Source: SIG622 sp045652245 (lineage in GTDB: Bacteria; Bacillota; Clostridia; Oscillospirales; CAG-382). Taken from it: DNA of 62,726 nt. Below, one piece after another: positions 16,772 to 26,827 of this stretch; position 1 is the first letter of the stretch, and each line of letters begins with the position of its first letter. A program made the position numbers and the translations under genes. The DNA lies in the NCBI GenBank assembly GCA_045652245.1, contig JAZRTY010000008.1, forward strand, positions 1 through 62,726, given 5' to 3'. Under the pieces are notes generated by a model. It did no database searches, had not been told where the DNA came from, and saw nothing but the letters and a program-made list of their open reading frames with translations.

Positions 16772-17500
16772 ATGAAAATTATTAAAAGTGAAAACGCGGT
16801 AGAACTTGGTAATAACGCCGCAAAATTAACAGCCGAAAAGCTCAATGAGGCAATTGCTAAAAATGGAAATGCCAGAATTATTCTTTCAACAGGTGCTTCG
16901 CAGTTTGAAACACTTGCTGCACTCGTTAAGGAAGACGTAGATTGGTCAAAGGTAGAAATGTTCCACCTTGACGAATATGTAAAGCTTCCTGAAACACACA
17001 TAGCAAGCTTCCGCAAGTATTTAAAGGAACGTTTTATTAACATTGTTCACCCCAAGAATGCATATCTCGTTGACGGTGATCATCCCGAAGAAGCAATTAA
17101 GTTCCTTACAGAAAAGATAAACGAAGCTCCGATTGATGTCGCTCTTATCGGTATCGGTGAAAATGCTCATATCGCTTTTAATGACCCGCCAGCTAACTTT
17201 GACACAAGAGAATCTTATATTATTGTAAATCTTGATACTAAGTGTCGTATGCAGCAGGTTGGTGAAGGTTGGTTTGCCGGCATCGATGATGTTCCGGCAC
17301 AGGCAATTTCTATGACTACATACAGAATTATGCAGAGTAAGACTATTATTTCTGCTGTTCCTCATGCAGTTAAGGCAAATGCAATTAAAATGATGATGGA
17401 AAGCAAGGAAACAACTAATATGGTTCCTGCTACTCTTCTTAAGGAACATTCCGATTATTATCTCTTTGTTGACAAGAACTCTGCAGGAGATACACTTTAA
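16772..17500 (+). CDS. nagB: Glucosamine-6-phosphate deaminase-type isomerase
   Basis: A 242-aa protein of the NagB/6-phosphogluconolactonase fold, most likely converting glucosamine-6-phosphate to fructose-6-phosphate and ammonia. Supporting segments are STGASQFETLAALV (phosphate loop), FHLDEYV with the catalytic Asp region, and GIGENAHIAFNDPP. In the last motif the usual NGH is NAH (A132 before H133), so it belongs to a divergent subgroup. ATG 16772 follows TTTGGAGGA. nagA follows at 27 bases, which supports the assignment. Confidence 0.87.
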   Translation: MKIIKSENAVELGNNAAKLTAEKLNEAIAKNGNARIILSTGASQFETLAALVKEDVDWSKVEMFHLDEYVKLPETHIASFRKYLKERFINIVHPKNAYLVDGDHPEEAIKFLTEKINEAPIDVALIGIGENAHIAFNDPPANFDTRESYIIVNLDTKCRMQQVGEGWFAGIDDVPAQAISMTTYRIMQSKTIISAVPHAVKANAIKMMMESKETTNMVPATLLKEHSDYYLFVDKNSAGDTL

Positions 17501-17527
17501 TTTTTCCTCCAAGGAGGACTGAATTTT

Positions 17528-18700
17528 ATGGTTACAAGAATTAGAAACGGTAAGCTTGTGTTAAACGGAAGAATAGAGGAAAATAAAAATCTCTATTTCG
17601 AAGGTGATACAATTACCCATATTACTGCTGAAAATTTACCTTGTGATGCTGAAATAGATGCAGGTCACAAATATGTTTCGCCCGGTTTTATCGATACGCA
17701 TATTCATGGTGGTGTAGGCTTTAGTTGTACCGACGGTGGAGTTGAGCCGATTCTCAAAATAACTGAATTTCATCTCAAGCATGGTACAACAACAATTCTT
17801 CCGTCACCGGCAGCTTGTTCGCACGAGACTATGATGAACTTCCTTGCTGATTTGAGAACTGTTATAGAAAACAACCTATCTCAAAGCAGAATTCCCGGAA
17901 CTCATCTTGAGGGCTCATATTTCTCTCACGGTCAGCTCGGAGCGCAAAAGGGCTCTTTTTCAAGAGACCCTGTTGTTTCAGAATATATTGAGGTAATTGA
18001 TAATTACAAGGATATTATCAAACGCTGGAGCTTTGCACCCGAACTTCCCGGAAGTGTTGAGTTCTGTAAAGCCGTGATTGATGCAGGTATCACTCCGTCG
18101 ATAGGCCATACTAATGCTGTTTATGAGGATGTAATCAAGGTTTATAACCTTGGCTGCAGAATGGTAACACATCTTTATTCAAGTATGTCAACCATTACCC
18201 GCGAAAGAGGACTTCGTCGTCTTGGAGTTATCGAATCGGCATATCTTCTTGATGATATTATTCCTGAGGTTATTTCAGACGGTGCACATTTGCCACCTGA
18301 GCTTTTGAAGCTGATTATTAAGCATTTTGGTTATGACAGAATATGTATGATTACAGATGCTACACGTTGTGCAGGGATTGAGGATGTAGAAGCATTTAAA
18401 CGCACATATAAAGGCGAGCTTGATATAATTGTTGAGGATGACGTTGCAAAGCTTCCTGACCGTTCCTCGCTTGCAGGCAGTATTGCAACTACCGACAGAC
18501 TTGTTCGTACTATGGTTAAAAAAGTAGGGGTATCAATTCCTGACGCAATAAAGATGATGTGCTATAATCCTGCAAAGAGTATAGGTGAGGATAAAATAGG
18601 CGAGCTTAAGGTTGGAAACTTTGCCGACATTGTGATATTTGATGAGAATATCAATATTTCTAATGTGATTGTCGGTGGAAAATCAATTGATCTTAAATAA
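17528..18700 (+). CDS. nagA: N-acetylglucosamine-6-phosphate deacetylase
   Basis: A 390-aa amidohydrolase-superfamily enzyme removing acetate from GlcNAc-6-phosphate in the cytosol. Visible are the entry strand GFIDTHIHGGVGFSCTDG (metal-binding HxH), the HGTTTILPSPAAC stretch, HLEGSYFS, GHTNAVYED, MVTHLYSSM and the late ITDATRCAG. It is slightly longer than usual (about 380) with an insert around GLRRLGVIES. It starts at ATG after CCAAGGAGG, the second gene of the nag operon. Confidence 0.93.
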   Translation: MVTRIRNGKLVLNGRIEENKNLYFEGDTITHITAENLPCDAEIDAGHKYVSPGFIDTHIHGGVGFSCTDGGVEPILKITEFHLKHGTTTILPSPAACSHETMMNFLADLRTVIENNLSQSRIPGTHLEGSYFSHGQLGAQKGSFSRDPVVSEYIEVIDNYKDIIKRWSFAPELPGSVEFCKAVIDAGITPSIGHTNAVYEDVIKVYNLGCRMVTHLYSSMSTITRERGLRRLGVIESAYLLDDIIPEVISDGAHLPPELLKLIIKHFGYDRICMITDATRCAGIEDVEAFKRTYKGELDIIVEDDVAKLPDRSSLAGSIATTDRLVRTMVKKVGVSIPDAIKMMCYNPAKSIGEDKIGELKVGNFADIVIFDENINISNVIVGGKSIDLK

Positions 18701-18718
18701 TTTTTGGAGGATAAAATA

Positions 18719-20002
18719 ATGAAGAAATATGTCTTGGTTGGTACAGGTTCAAGAGGAACCTGCTCATATATCGTACCTCTTACAAAGGAAATGCAGGACT
18801 GTGTAAAGCTTTGTGGCGTTTATGATAAAAATATCAAGCGTGCGAAGGTTGGTGCTTCAAAGGCTGCATATCCGGTTGAAGTATTTGATGACTTTGATAA
18901 AATGCTTGAGACTGTAAAGCCCGATGTTGTAATTGTTACATCAATTGACGCAACTCATCATGATTATATAATTCGTTCACTTGAATTCGGTTGTGATGTT
19001 GTTTCCGAAAAGCCTGTTACCACAGATGAAGATAAGATGAATGCAATCTTTGAAGCAGAGAAGAGAACAGGACACAAGGTAACTATTACCTTTAACTGCA
19101 GATTTTCTCCTGCATTTATGAGAGTCAAAGAACTCATTAGAAGTGGTACTATTGGTACTCCTTTAAGTGTGCATTATGAATGGCTCCTTGATACAGACCA
19201 TGGTGCTGACTATTTCAGACGTTGGCACAGAGAAAGAAAGAATTCCGGTTCACTTCTCATTCATAAGTCAACTCACCATTTTGATGTTATGAACTGGATT
19301 CTTGACGATGAACCTGTAAAGGTAAATGCATTCGGTACAAAACGTTTTTATGGTCCTACAAGAGCAAATCACGGCGAGAGATGTAAAACTTGTCAGTATA
19401 AGGACGAATGCGAATTCTATTTCGATATGGACAAGAATCCGTTGTATAAGGAATTGTATTCAGATTGTGAGGATGTTGACGGTTACTTCCGTGACGGATG
19501 TGTATTCTCTGAAAACGTTGATATCGAAGATTCTGTATCACTTAATATCAGCTACAAGAAGGGTACTGTTTGTTCCTACTCTCTTACCACACATTCTCCC
19601 ATTGAGGGTGCGAGATTCCACATTAACGGAACAAAGGGCAGAATTGAATTGTTTACCCAGACAACACATCAGGGACTTTATACAGGTAGTAACTTCAGAA
19701 GAATTACTGTATATGACAGACTCGGTGAAAAGATTGAATTTGAACCGAATATGACTGAAACTATGGTTAAGTACCCCGGCTTCGGCAGAGCTCTTGGTGG
19801 TGGTCATGGTGGTTCAGATATGCTTCTTTGCGATATGGTATTCAGAGGTACTCATGTTGAGAATGATGAACTTGGACTTCTTGCTAACAGTCGTGCAGGT
19901 GCTATGTCAATTGGTATCGGCGTTGCTGCAAATAAATCTATGAAGGAAAACAGAGCAGTAGAAATAAAAGAGCTTTATGATTTCTTAAAAGAAGAAAACT
20001 GA
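18719..20002 (+). CDS. Gfo/Idh/MocA-family oxidoreductase with a Cys-rich insert
   Basis: A 427-aa NAD(P)-dependent enzyme of the Gfo/Idh/MocA family. The Rossmann start VLVGTGSRGTCSYIV and the EKP motif (VVSEKPVTTDED) are present, and FRRWHRERKNSGSLLIHKST holds the usual substrate-side His/Lys residues. An insert around residues 220-270 contains six Cys (CKTCQYKDEC, later C and C), suggesting a structural metal site or disulfides; similar inserts occur in part of the family. ATG 18719 follows TTTGGAGGA, like nagB. It lies 18 bases after nagA, so it probably acts on an amino-sugar or related derivative; the substrate is unknown. Confidence 0.87.
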   Translation: MKKYVLVGTGSRGTCSYIVPLTKEMQDCVKLCGVYDKNIKRAKVGASKAAYPVEVFDDFDKMLETVKPDVVIVTSIDATHHDYIIRSLEFGCDVVSEKPVTTDEDKMNAIFEAEKRTGHKVTITFNCRFSPAFMRVKELIRSGTIGTPLSVHYEWLLDTDHGADYFRRWHRERKNSGSLLIHKSTHHFDVMNWILDDEPVKVNAFGTKRFYGPTRANHGERCKTCQYKDECEFYFDMDKNPLYKELYSDCEDVDGYFRDGCVFSENVDIEDSVSLNISYKKGTVCSYSLTTHSPIEGARFHINGTKGRIELFTQTTHQGLYTGSNFRRITVYDRLGEKIEFEPNMTETMVKYPGFGRALGGGHGGSDMLLCDMVFRGTHVENDELGLLANSRAGAMSIGIGVAANKSMKENRAVEIKELYDFLKEEN

Positions 20003-20011
20003 TAATAGTAT

Positions 20012-20041
20012 AAAAATCCCGTGTAAAAACACGGGATTTTT
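20012..20041 (+). terminator. Terminator of the nag operon
   Basis: Perfect 13-bp stem (AAAAATCCCGTGT arm) with AAAA loop and a T-run, right after the oxidoreductase gene. Confidence 0.93.
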
Positions 20042-20071
20042 CTGTATACTTAATTTTTTAAACAAATATCC

Positions 20072-20100
20072 TTGAAATCTCAATATATAAATGGTATAAT
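20072..20100 (+). promoter_or_regulatory. Promoter of the ABC exporter gene
   Basis: -35 TTGAAA and -10 TATAAT separated by exactly 17 bases, 48 bases before the ATG. Confidence 0.8.
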
Positions 20101-20147
20101 TATAATGTTAAATTGTGGATTGTTATGTGAAAAGAAAGGACACGCAA

Positions 20148-21878
20148 ATGAAAAACAGACATTTGATAAAAAGGTTTCTCGGTTATTATAAAAAGTACCG
20201 GAAGATAATGATTCTGGACTTGTTGTGTGCAAGCATTACCACTATATGTGAGTTGATTTTGCCTTTGATTGCACGGCATGTTACGGGCACGGCTCAGGAT
20301 TCTCCGGAAAGTCTTACCGTACGTATAATTGTAACAGTTGGTATTGGCTATATGGCATTACGTGTAATTGATACACTTGCAAACTACTTTATGGCATATC
20401 AGGGACATATTATGGGTACCGGTATGGAAACCGATATGAGACGTGACCTTTTTGAGCACCTTCAGAAGCTGTCATTTTCCTATTATCAGGACACTAAAAT
20501 CGGTACGCTAATGTCAAGAATTACGAGTGACCTGTTTGATGTAACGGAATTTGCTCACCATTGCCCCGAAGAATTCTTCATCGTTGGAATAAAGATTATT
20601 ATTTCATTTATAATACTTTTGTTTATAAATGTTCCTCTTACTCTTTTGGTTTTTGCAATACTTCCTGTAATGCTTGTATGCTGTTTGCATTACCGAATAC
20701 CTATGAGAAAGGTTTTTAAGGAGAGAAGACACCAGATTGGAGAAATAAATGCCTGTGTTGAGGATTCCTTGCTTGGCATCCGTGTTGTAAAGTCCTTTGC
20801 AAATGAAGATATCGAAGTTCAGAAGTTTGAGGAAAGTAATAAGGAATTTTATGATATAAAAGCTAAATCATATAAATATATGGCTCTTTTCCAGTGTACA
20901 ACAAGATTCTTTGACGGCCTTCTTTACATTGTTGTAGTTGTGGTTGGCGGAATGCTTATGAGAAACAATGCAATTACTCCGTCAGATTTTGTCGCATATA
21001 TTCTCTTTGTAACAACGCTTTTGTCGTCAGTGAAAGTTATAATCAACTTTATGGAACAGTTTGAAAACGGTATAACAGGTATCGAGCGATTTGTTGAAAT
21101 TATGGATACTGAGCCCGAAATCGTTGATAAAAAAGATGCAGTTGAAGTTGGAAAGCTTGAAGGAACGATTAACTTCAAAGATGTGTCCTTTAAATATTCT
21201 GAGGAAAACGATTATGTTCTCAAAAACATCAATATAAATATTGAAAAAGGGAAGAGTATTGCACTTGTCGGACCTTCGGGAAGCGGAAAAACTACAATTT
21301 GCAACCTGATTCCGAGGTTTTACGAGGTCGAAAGTGGAGAAATTACCATTGATGGAATAAATGTCAATGATATGAAAAAAAAGAGTCTGCGTGAAAATAT
21401 CGGTATTGTACAGCAGGAAGTTTATCTCTTTTCAGGTACTGTTATCGATAATATTCTTTATGGTAAGCCGGGAGCTTCAAGAGAAGAAGCAGAGAAAGCT
21501 GCAAAGCTCGCTGGTGCTCATGATTTTATTATGTCGCTTCCGAATGGTTACGATACATATGTTGGTGAGCGTGGTATTAAGCTCTCAGGTGGTCAGAAGC
21601 AAAGAATAAGCATTGCAAGGGTATTTCTTAAAAATCCGTCAATACTAATACTTGATGAGGCTACAAGTGCCCTTGATAACGAGAGTGAAAGAGTCATTCA
21701 GGAATCTCTTGCAACTCTTTCCAAGGGGAGAACTGTACTTACAATTGCGCACAGGCTTACTACTATCAAAAATTCTGACGAAATTCTCGTTTTAACCGAA
21801 AAAGGAGTCGAAGAACGTGGAAATCACGCAGAATTACTTGAAAAACATGGTATATACTACGAGTTATATAATACATAA
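20148..21878 (+). CDS. ABC-type exporter, half-transporter (MsbA/BmrA-like)
   Basis: A 576-aa half-size exporter, likely a homodimer in the membrane. An N-terminal six-helix transmembrane domain (about 1-320) precedes the ATPase domain with Walker A GPSGSGKTT, signature LSGGQKQR, Walker B LILDEATSALD and H-loop TIAHRLTT. ATG 20148 follows GAAAGGA; the longer open frame begins with a TTG inside the leader. It is first in a run with uvrA (26 bases on) and an ABC-F gene. Substrate (lipid, drug or peptide) cannot be read. Confidence 0.93.
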   Translation: MKNRHLIKRFLGYYKKYRKIMILDLLCASITTICELILPLIARHVTGTAQDSPESLTVRIIVTVGIGYMALRVIDTLANYFMAYQGHIMGTGMETDMRRDLFEHLQKLSFSYYQDTKIGTLMSRITSDLFDVTEFAHHCPEEFFIVGIKIIISFIILLFINVPLTLLVFAILPVMLVCCLHYRIPMRKVFKERRHQIGEINACVEDSLLGIRVVKSFANEDIEVQKFEESNKEFYDIKAKSYKYMALFQCTTRFFDGLLYIVVVVVGGMLMRNNAITPSDFVAYILFVTTLLSSVKVIINFMEQFENGITGIERFVEIMDTEPEIVDKKDAVEVGKLEGTINFKDVSFKYSEENDYVLKNININIEKGKSIALVGPSGSGKTTICNLIPRFYEVESGEITIDGINVNDMKKKSLRENIGIVQQEVYLFSGTVIDNILYGKPGASREEAEKAAKLAGAHDFIMSLPNGYDTYVGERGIKLSGGQKQRISIARVFLKNPSILILDEATSALDNESERVIQESLATLSKGRTVLTIAHRLTTIKNSDEILVLTEKGVEERGNHAELLEKHGIYYELYNT

Positions 21879-21904
21879 TTAAATTTAAACGAGGTATTCC
21901 TTAA

Positions 21905-24742
21905 ATGACATCAAAAAATTTAATTATTAAGGGTGCAAGAGTTCATAACCTTAAAAATATTGATGTGACAATTCCAAGAGATAAGCTTATCGTGTTTACC
22001 GGACTTTCAGGCTCGGGAAAAAGCTCGCTTGCCTTTGACACAATCTATGCAGAGGGGCATAGACGCTTTGTAGAGTCGCTTTCTTCCTATGCCAGAATGT
22101 TTCTCGGTCAGCTTGATAAGCCCGATATAGATCTGATTGAGGGCCTGTCTCCCGCAATATCAATTAATCAGAAGACTACCAGTGCAAATCCCCGTTCAAC
22201 TGTAGGTACAGTTACAGAGATATACGACTATCTGAGACTTCTCTATGCAAGGGTAGGAGTACCACATTGTCCGGTCTGTGGTAAGGTTATTACCCCTCAA
22301 ACAATCGACCAGATTATTGATAAGATAATGGGACTTGATAAAGGTACAAAGTTTATGATTCTTTCACCTGTCGTGAACGGGAAAAAGGGTATGCACGAAA
22401 AAGTCTTTTCAGATGCCCGAAAGAACGGTTTTGTAAGAGTAAGAGTTGACGGAGAAATTATCAGTCTTGATGAGGAAATAAACCTTGATAAAAACAAAAA
22501 ACATAATATAGATATAATTGTCGACAGACTTGTTATGAAGGACGGCATCGAAACAAGACTTACCGACTCTGTTGAATATGCAGCAAAGCTATCTGATGGT
22601 CATATTACTTTAGCGCTTGTTGATGCTCCCGAGGGGGCCACATCAGAGAAAAAATTTTCGATGAATTATGCGTGTGACGAGCATGGTGTCAGCCTTGGCG
22701 AGCTTGCTCCCAGGATGTTTTCCTTCAATAGCCCGTTTGGTGCTTGTCAGGATTGTGACGGACTTGGCGAAAAAAAGGTTTTCTCAATAAATAAACTATT
22801 TCCCGATTTTTCTAAATCACTATCCGATGGTGCATGTGTTTGCAACGGCTTTAAAACAATAAATGACACAAACTGGAGTGGCAGTAAATTATCTAAATTT
22901 CTTGAGCCGTATGGATGCAGTATTGATACTCCACTTTGTGACATGACCGAAAAAGCACGTAATATTTTGTTTTACGGTACACCTGACAGAAAGCATTTTG
23001 GCTTGTCCTTTGATGGTGTAACCTATAATGTCGGCTTTTTGGGCATCATCAAAGAAATTGAAAGACGTTATAAAATGTCTATAAACTCTAACGAAATGCG
23101 TGAGTATTACGAAGGTTTTATGGATATTATTCCCTGCGAAACGTGCGAAGGCAAAAGACTTAAAATCGAAGCATTGTCGGTAACAGTTGGGGATAAAAAT
23201 ATCGCACAGGTGTGTGACATGCCAATTATGACTGCACTTGATTTTTTTAAAAATCTGAAATTTTCAGATAAGGATTATGCTATTGCAAAAGAAATTCTAA
23301 AAGAAATTAAGGTAAGACTCGGCTTCCTTTGCAATGTCGGACTTGAGTATCTTACCCTTTCAAGAAAAGCAGGAACTCTATCCGGCGGTGAAAGTCAGAG
23401 AATAAGACTCGCAACACAAATTGGATCATCTCTTATGGGGGTACTCTATATACTTGATGAACCGAGTATAGGTCTACATCAAAGAGATAACTATAAGCTT
23501 ATTGAAACGCTTAAAAAACTTCGTGATTTAGGTAACACTCTCATTGTAGTTGAGCATGACGAGGAAACAATGCGTGAAGCAGACTATATTGTCGACATAG
23601 GTCCCGGTGCAGGTGTTCACGGTGGTGAGGTAGTATTTTCAGGAACACTCGATAAGCTTATGAAATGCAAAACTTCAATAACAGCAGATTATCTGTCCGG
23701 CAGAAAGAAAATTGAAATTCCGGCTGTTAGAAGAAGTGGGAATGGTAATAGTTTAAAGGTCTTTGGTGCTTGCGAAAACAACCTTAGGAACATTGATGTT
23801 GACTTTCCTCTCGGAACCTTCACCTGCGTAACAGGTGTTTCGGGTTCCGGTAAAAGCTCACTTGTTAACGGTGTTCTTTTGTCTGTACTTTCGAATAAGC
23901 TTAATCGTGCAAATACCGTTTATGGCAAGCATAAAGAAATTACGGGAATAGAAAATCTTGATAAGGTAATTTCCATTGATCAGTCTCCAATCGGAAGGAC
24001 ACCACGTTCAAATCCTGCGACTTACACAGGTCTTTTTACCGATATAAGGGCTTTGTTTGCTTCAACAAATGATGCTAAAGTCAGAGGCTTCAAACAAGAC
24101 AGATTTTCCTTCAATCTCAAAGGTGGAAGGTGTGAAGCCTGTGAGGGAGATGGTTCTTTGAAAATAGAAATGAACTTTCTTCCTGACGTATATGTTACCT
24201 GTGATGTATGTAAGGGAAAAAGATACAACAGAGAAACTCTTGAGGTTAAATACAAGGGGAAGAGTATATTTGATGTACTTGATATGACTGTCGATGAGGG
24301 GCTTGAATTTTTCGAGAATTTACCGTCTATCAAAAGAAAATTACAGACTCTGTCGGAAGTCGGACTTGGTTATATTAAAATTGGTCAGTCTTCAACTACA
24401 CTTTCCGGTGGTGAAGCACAACGTGTCAAACTTGCAACTGAACTTGCTAAAAGAAGCACCGGCAAAACTGTCTATATCCTTGACGAGCCGACAACAGGGC
24501 TTCATACGGCAGATGTCAATATGTTGATTTCTGTTCTACAAAGACTTGTTGATGCAGGGAATACAGTAGTTGTAATTGAACACAATCTTGACCTTATTAA
24601 GACTTGTGATTATATCATTGATATGGGACCTGAAGGTGGAGACAAGGGTGGAAACGTAGTGGTTTGCGGTACACCTGAACAGGTTGCAGAATGTGAAAAT
24701 TCCTATACAGGACAGTATCTTAAGAAAATGCTTAACAAATAA
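21905..24742 (+). CDS. uvrA: Excinuclease ABC subunit A
   Basis: A full-length 945-aa UvrA, the damage-sensing ATPase of nucleotide excision repair. Both ATPase modules are intact: Walker A GLSGSGKSSLAFDTIY and GVSGSGKSSL, signatures LSGGESQRIRLATQIG and LSGGEAQRVKLATELA, and both DEP Walker B boxes. Zinc-binding Cys pairs are visible (CPVCGK, CQDCDG, CETCEG, CEACEG with CDVCKG). It starts at ATG after GAGGT. No uvrB or uvrC lies in the window. Confidence 0.98.
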   Translation: MTSKNLIIKGARVHNLKNIDVTIPRDKLIVFTGLSGSGKSSLAFDTIYAEGHRRFVESLSSYARMFLGQLDKPDIDLIEGLSPAISINQKTTSANPRSTVGTVTEIYDYLRLLYARVGVPHCPVCGKVITPQTIDQIIDKIMGLDKGTKFMILSPVVNGKKGMHEKVFSDARKNGFVRVRVDGEIISLDEEINLDKNKKHNIDIIVDRLVMKDGIETRLTDSVEYAAKLSDGHITLALVDAPEGATSEKKFSMNYACDEHGVSLGELAPRMFSFNSPFGACQDCDGLGEKKVFSINKLFPDFSKSLSDGACVCNGFKTINDTNWSGSKLSKFLEPYGCSIDTPLCDMTEKARNILFYGTPDRKHFGLSFDGVTYNVGFLGIIKEIERRYKMSINSNEMREYYEGFMDIIPCETCEGKRLKIEALSVTVGDKNIAQVCDMPIMTALDFFKNLKFSDKDYAIAKEILKEIKVRLGFLCNVGLEYLTLSRKAGTLSGGESQRIRLATQIGSSLMGVLYILDEPSIGLHQRDNYKLIETLKKLRDLGNTLIVVEHDEETMREADYIVDIGPGAGVHGGEVVFSGTLDKLMKCKTSITADYLSGRKKIEIPAVRRSGNGNSLKVFGACENNLRNIDVDFPLGTFTCVTGVSGSGKSSLVNGVLLSVLSNKLNRANTVYGKHKEITGIENLDKVISIDQSPIGRTPRSNPATYTGLFTDIRALFASTNDAKVRGFKQDRFSFNLKGGRCEACEGDGSLKIEMNFLPDVYVTCDVCKGKRYNRETLEVKYKGKSIFDVLDMTVDEGLEFFENLPSIKRKLQTLSEVGLGYIKIGQSSTTLSGGEAQRVKLATELAKRSTGKTVYILDEPTTGLHTADVNMLISVLQRLVDAGNTVVVIEHNLDLIKTCDYIIDMGPEGGDKGGNVVVCGTPEQVAECENSYTGQYLKKMLNK

Positions 24743-24819
24743 ATAAGATATATTGTTTTTTGAAAAAATGTCTGGTGTGTAAGGAAATTTTATAAATAAA
24801 TTTCAGAAAGGAAATAGAA

Positions 24820-26739
24820 TTGATAGCTTTAAGTTGTTCTGATCTTACTGTTGCATTTGGTACAGATGTCATACTCGATAAGGTATCTTTCAGTATAAAT
24901 GAGGGTGTAAGACTTGGTGTTGTCGGGGTCAATGGTGCCGGTAAGTCGCTTCTTCTTAAAACAATATGTGGGATAAATACTGCTGAAAGTGGAAATGTAT
25001 TCTATGGTAAGGATAAAAAAATAAGTTATCTTGAACAAAATGCAGGCTTTGAGTCGGAAAAGATATTATTTGATGAAATGCTTGATGCATTTGCTGTTCT
25101 GCTTGAACAGGAGGAAAGGCTTGCTTTTCTGCAAAAGAAAATGAATGAAAATCTTTCCGAAGATGAACATATGATTTATGTTCGTGAATATACTGAACTT
25201 GAAGAAAAATTCCGTACAAGTGGTGGATATGAGTATAAGGGCAGAATAAAAAGTATGCTTACATCACTTGGCTTTCCACCCGAAAAACAGATGTTACCTG
25301 TCAGCGCTCTTTCGGGTGGTCAGAAAACGAGAGTTGCTCTTGCACGGACTTTGTTATCCGAACCTGATATACTTATGCTTGACGAGCCTACAAACCATCT
25401 TGATATTGATACGTGTACCTGGCTTGAGGGATTTCTTTCGTCTTATAAAAAGACGTTAATAGTCATTTCTCATGACAGATATTTTCTTGATAAGGTTACC
25501 ACACATACACTTGAGGTTGAAAATCAGGGTATAAAGCTTTATAACTGTTCTTATTCAGGATATGTAAAACGAAAAGAAGAAGACAGAAAGAATGACGAAA
25601 AGCACTATCTTAATCAGAAAAAAGAAATAGAACGTCTTGAAGCTTTTATTGAAAATCAGCGCAGATGGAACAGGGAACGTAATATTATTGCTGCCGAGAG
25701 CCGTATGAAGGCTATTGACAGAATGGATAAAATTGAAAAACCGAAGAATTTACCCGAAAGGGTTTCCTTTAATTTTTCGTCAGGCAATAATTTTCTTATG
25801 TCTGAAAGGTTATTAGATGTAAAAGGACTTTCAAAGTCATATCCGGGTAAGGTTCTTTTTACAAATCTTTCTTTTTTACTTAAAGGTCAGGACAGAATGT
25901 TCTTCACAGGTCAAAATGGGGTTGGAAAATCAACTCTACTTAAGATTTTAAGTGGTAAAATGCTACCTGACAGTGGTACTTTTGAGTACGTTAAAGGGAT
26001 TAAAATCGGTTATTATGACCAGGAACATCAGGGTTTAAATCCATCTAATACTGTTCTTGATGAGCTTTGGGATAGCTATCCTGACAAGAAGCAGAGTGAA
26101 ATAAGGGGAGTTCTTGCAAGGTTTTTATTCCGAGCTGAAGATGTTTTTAAGAGGGTTGAAGTACTGTCTGGTGGTGAAAAAGCAAGGCTTACTTTTGCGA
26201 AACTTATGCTTGAGGACTTGAATTTACTTATTCTTGACGAGCCTACCAACCACCTTGATGCCTCATCACGAGAAGTACTTGAGGATGCGATTCTAAATTA
26301 TGACGGAACGGTTATGGCTGTGTCACACGACAGATATTTCCTGAAGAAGCTCGCTACAAGAATTTTTGATATACGACAGGATTCCTATACCGATTATAAG
26401 GGAACTTATGAGGAATATGAGGAATATAAGAGAAAGCAGGGAATAGGTAACTTTGCTGTTGACGATGTAAGTAAAAATTCGACTGCAAGCTCAAAGGATG
26501 ACTATATCCGGAATAAAGAAGAAAAGAGCAGAAGGCGAAAACTTGAAAAGAAACTTTCTGACAGCGAAAAAAGAATAGCAGAGATTGAAAAACGTCAACT
26601 TGAGATTGAAAAGCTACTTTTAGAATTTGCTTCAGATTACATCAAAACGCAGGAATTATTTGAAGAAAACGAGAAGCTTAATTCAGAGCTTGAAAAAGCT
26701 TATGAAGCCTGGGACGAAGCAAATAATGAATTGCAATAA
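24820..26739 (+). CDS. ABC-F family ATPase (Uup/YdiF-type)
   Basis: A 639-aa soluble protein with two ATPase domains and no membrane segment. First domain: GVNGAGKSLLL, LSGGQKTRVALA, LMLDEPTNHLD. Second domain: GQNGVGKSTLL, LSGGEKARLTFA, LILDEPTNHLD. A charged inter-domain linker and a long Lys/Glu-rich coiled-coil tail (about 530-639) resemble Uup/YdiF rather than antibiotic-resistance ABC-F types. It probably acts on ribosomes. The start is TTG (24820) after AGAAAGGAAAT. It lies 77 bases after uvrA and ends at a terminator. Confidence 0.92.
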   Translation: MIALSCSDLTVAFGTDVILDKVSFSINEGVRLGVVGVNGAGKSLLLKTICGINTAESGNVFYGKDKKISYLEQNAGFESEKILFDEMLDAFAVLLEQEERLAFLQKKMNENLSEDEHMIYVREYTELEEKFRTSGGYEYKGRIKSMLTSLGFPPEKQMLPVSALSGGQKTRVALARTLLSEPDILMLDEPTNHLDIDTCTWLEGFLSSYKKTLIVISHDRYFLDKVTTHTLEVENQGIKLYNCSYSGYVKRKEEDRKNDEKHYLNQKKEIERLEAFIENQRRWNRERNIIAAESRMKAIDRMDKIEKPKNLPERVSFNFSSGNNFLMSERLLDVKGLSKSYPGKVLFTNLSFLLKGQDRMFFTGQNGVGKSTLLKILSGKMLPDSGTFEYVKGIKIGYYDQEHQGLNPSNTVLDELWDSYPDKKQSEIRGVLARFLFRAEDVFKRVEVLSGGEKARLTFAKLMLEDLNLLILDEPTNHLDASSREVLEDAILNYDGTVMAVSHDRYFLKKLATRIFDIRQDSYTDYKGTYEEYEEYKRKQGIGNFAVDDVSKNSTASSKDDYIRNKEEKSRRRKLEKKLSDSEKRIAEIEKRQLEIEKLLLEFASDYIKTQELFEENEKLNSELEKAYEAWDEANNELQ

Positions 26740-26744
26740 AACAA

Positions 26745-26776
26745 AAATGCCACGTGCTTATATGCAAGTGGCATTT
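26745..26776 (+). terminator. Terminator of the ABC-F gene
   Basis: 13-bp stem (AAATGCCACGTGC with GCAAGTGGCATTT, one mismatch), loop TTATAT, starting 6 bases after the stop. Confidence 0.75.
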
Positions 26777-26788
26777 ACTATAAAATTA

Positions 26789-26820
26789 AAGGGCTGTAAA
26801 ATTCATTTTTTACAGCCCTT
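26789..26820 (-). terminator. Terminator of the pot operon
   Basis: Perfect 13-bp stem AAGGGCTGTAAAA/TTTTACAGCCCTT with a 6-base loop, immediately after the potD stop on the minus strand and followed there by TTTAATTTTA. Confidence 0.8.
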
Positions 26821-26827
26821 ATATATT

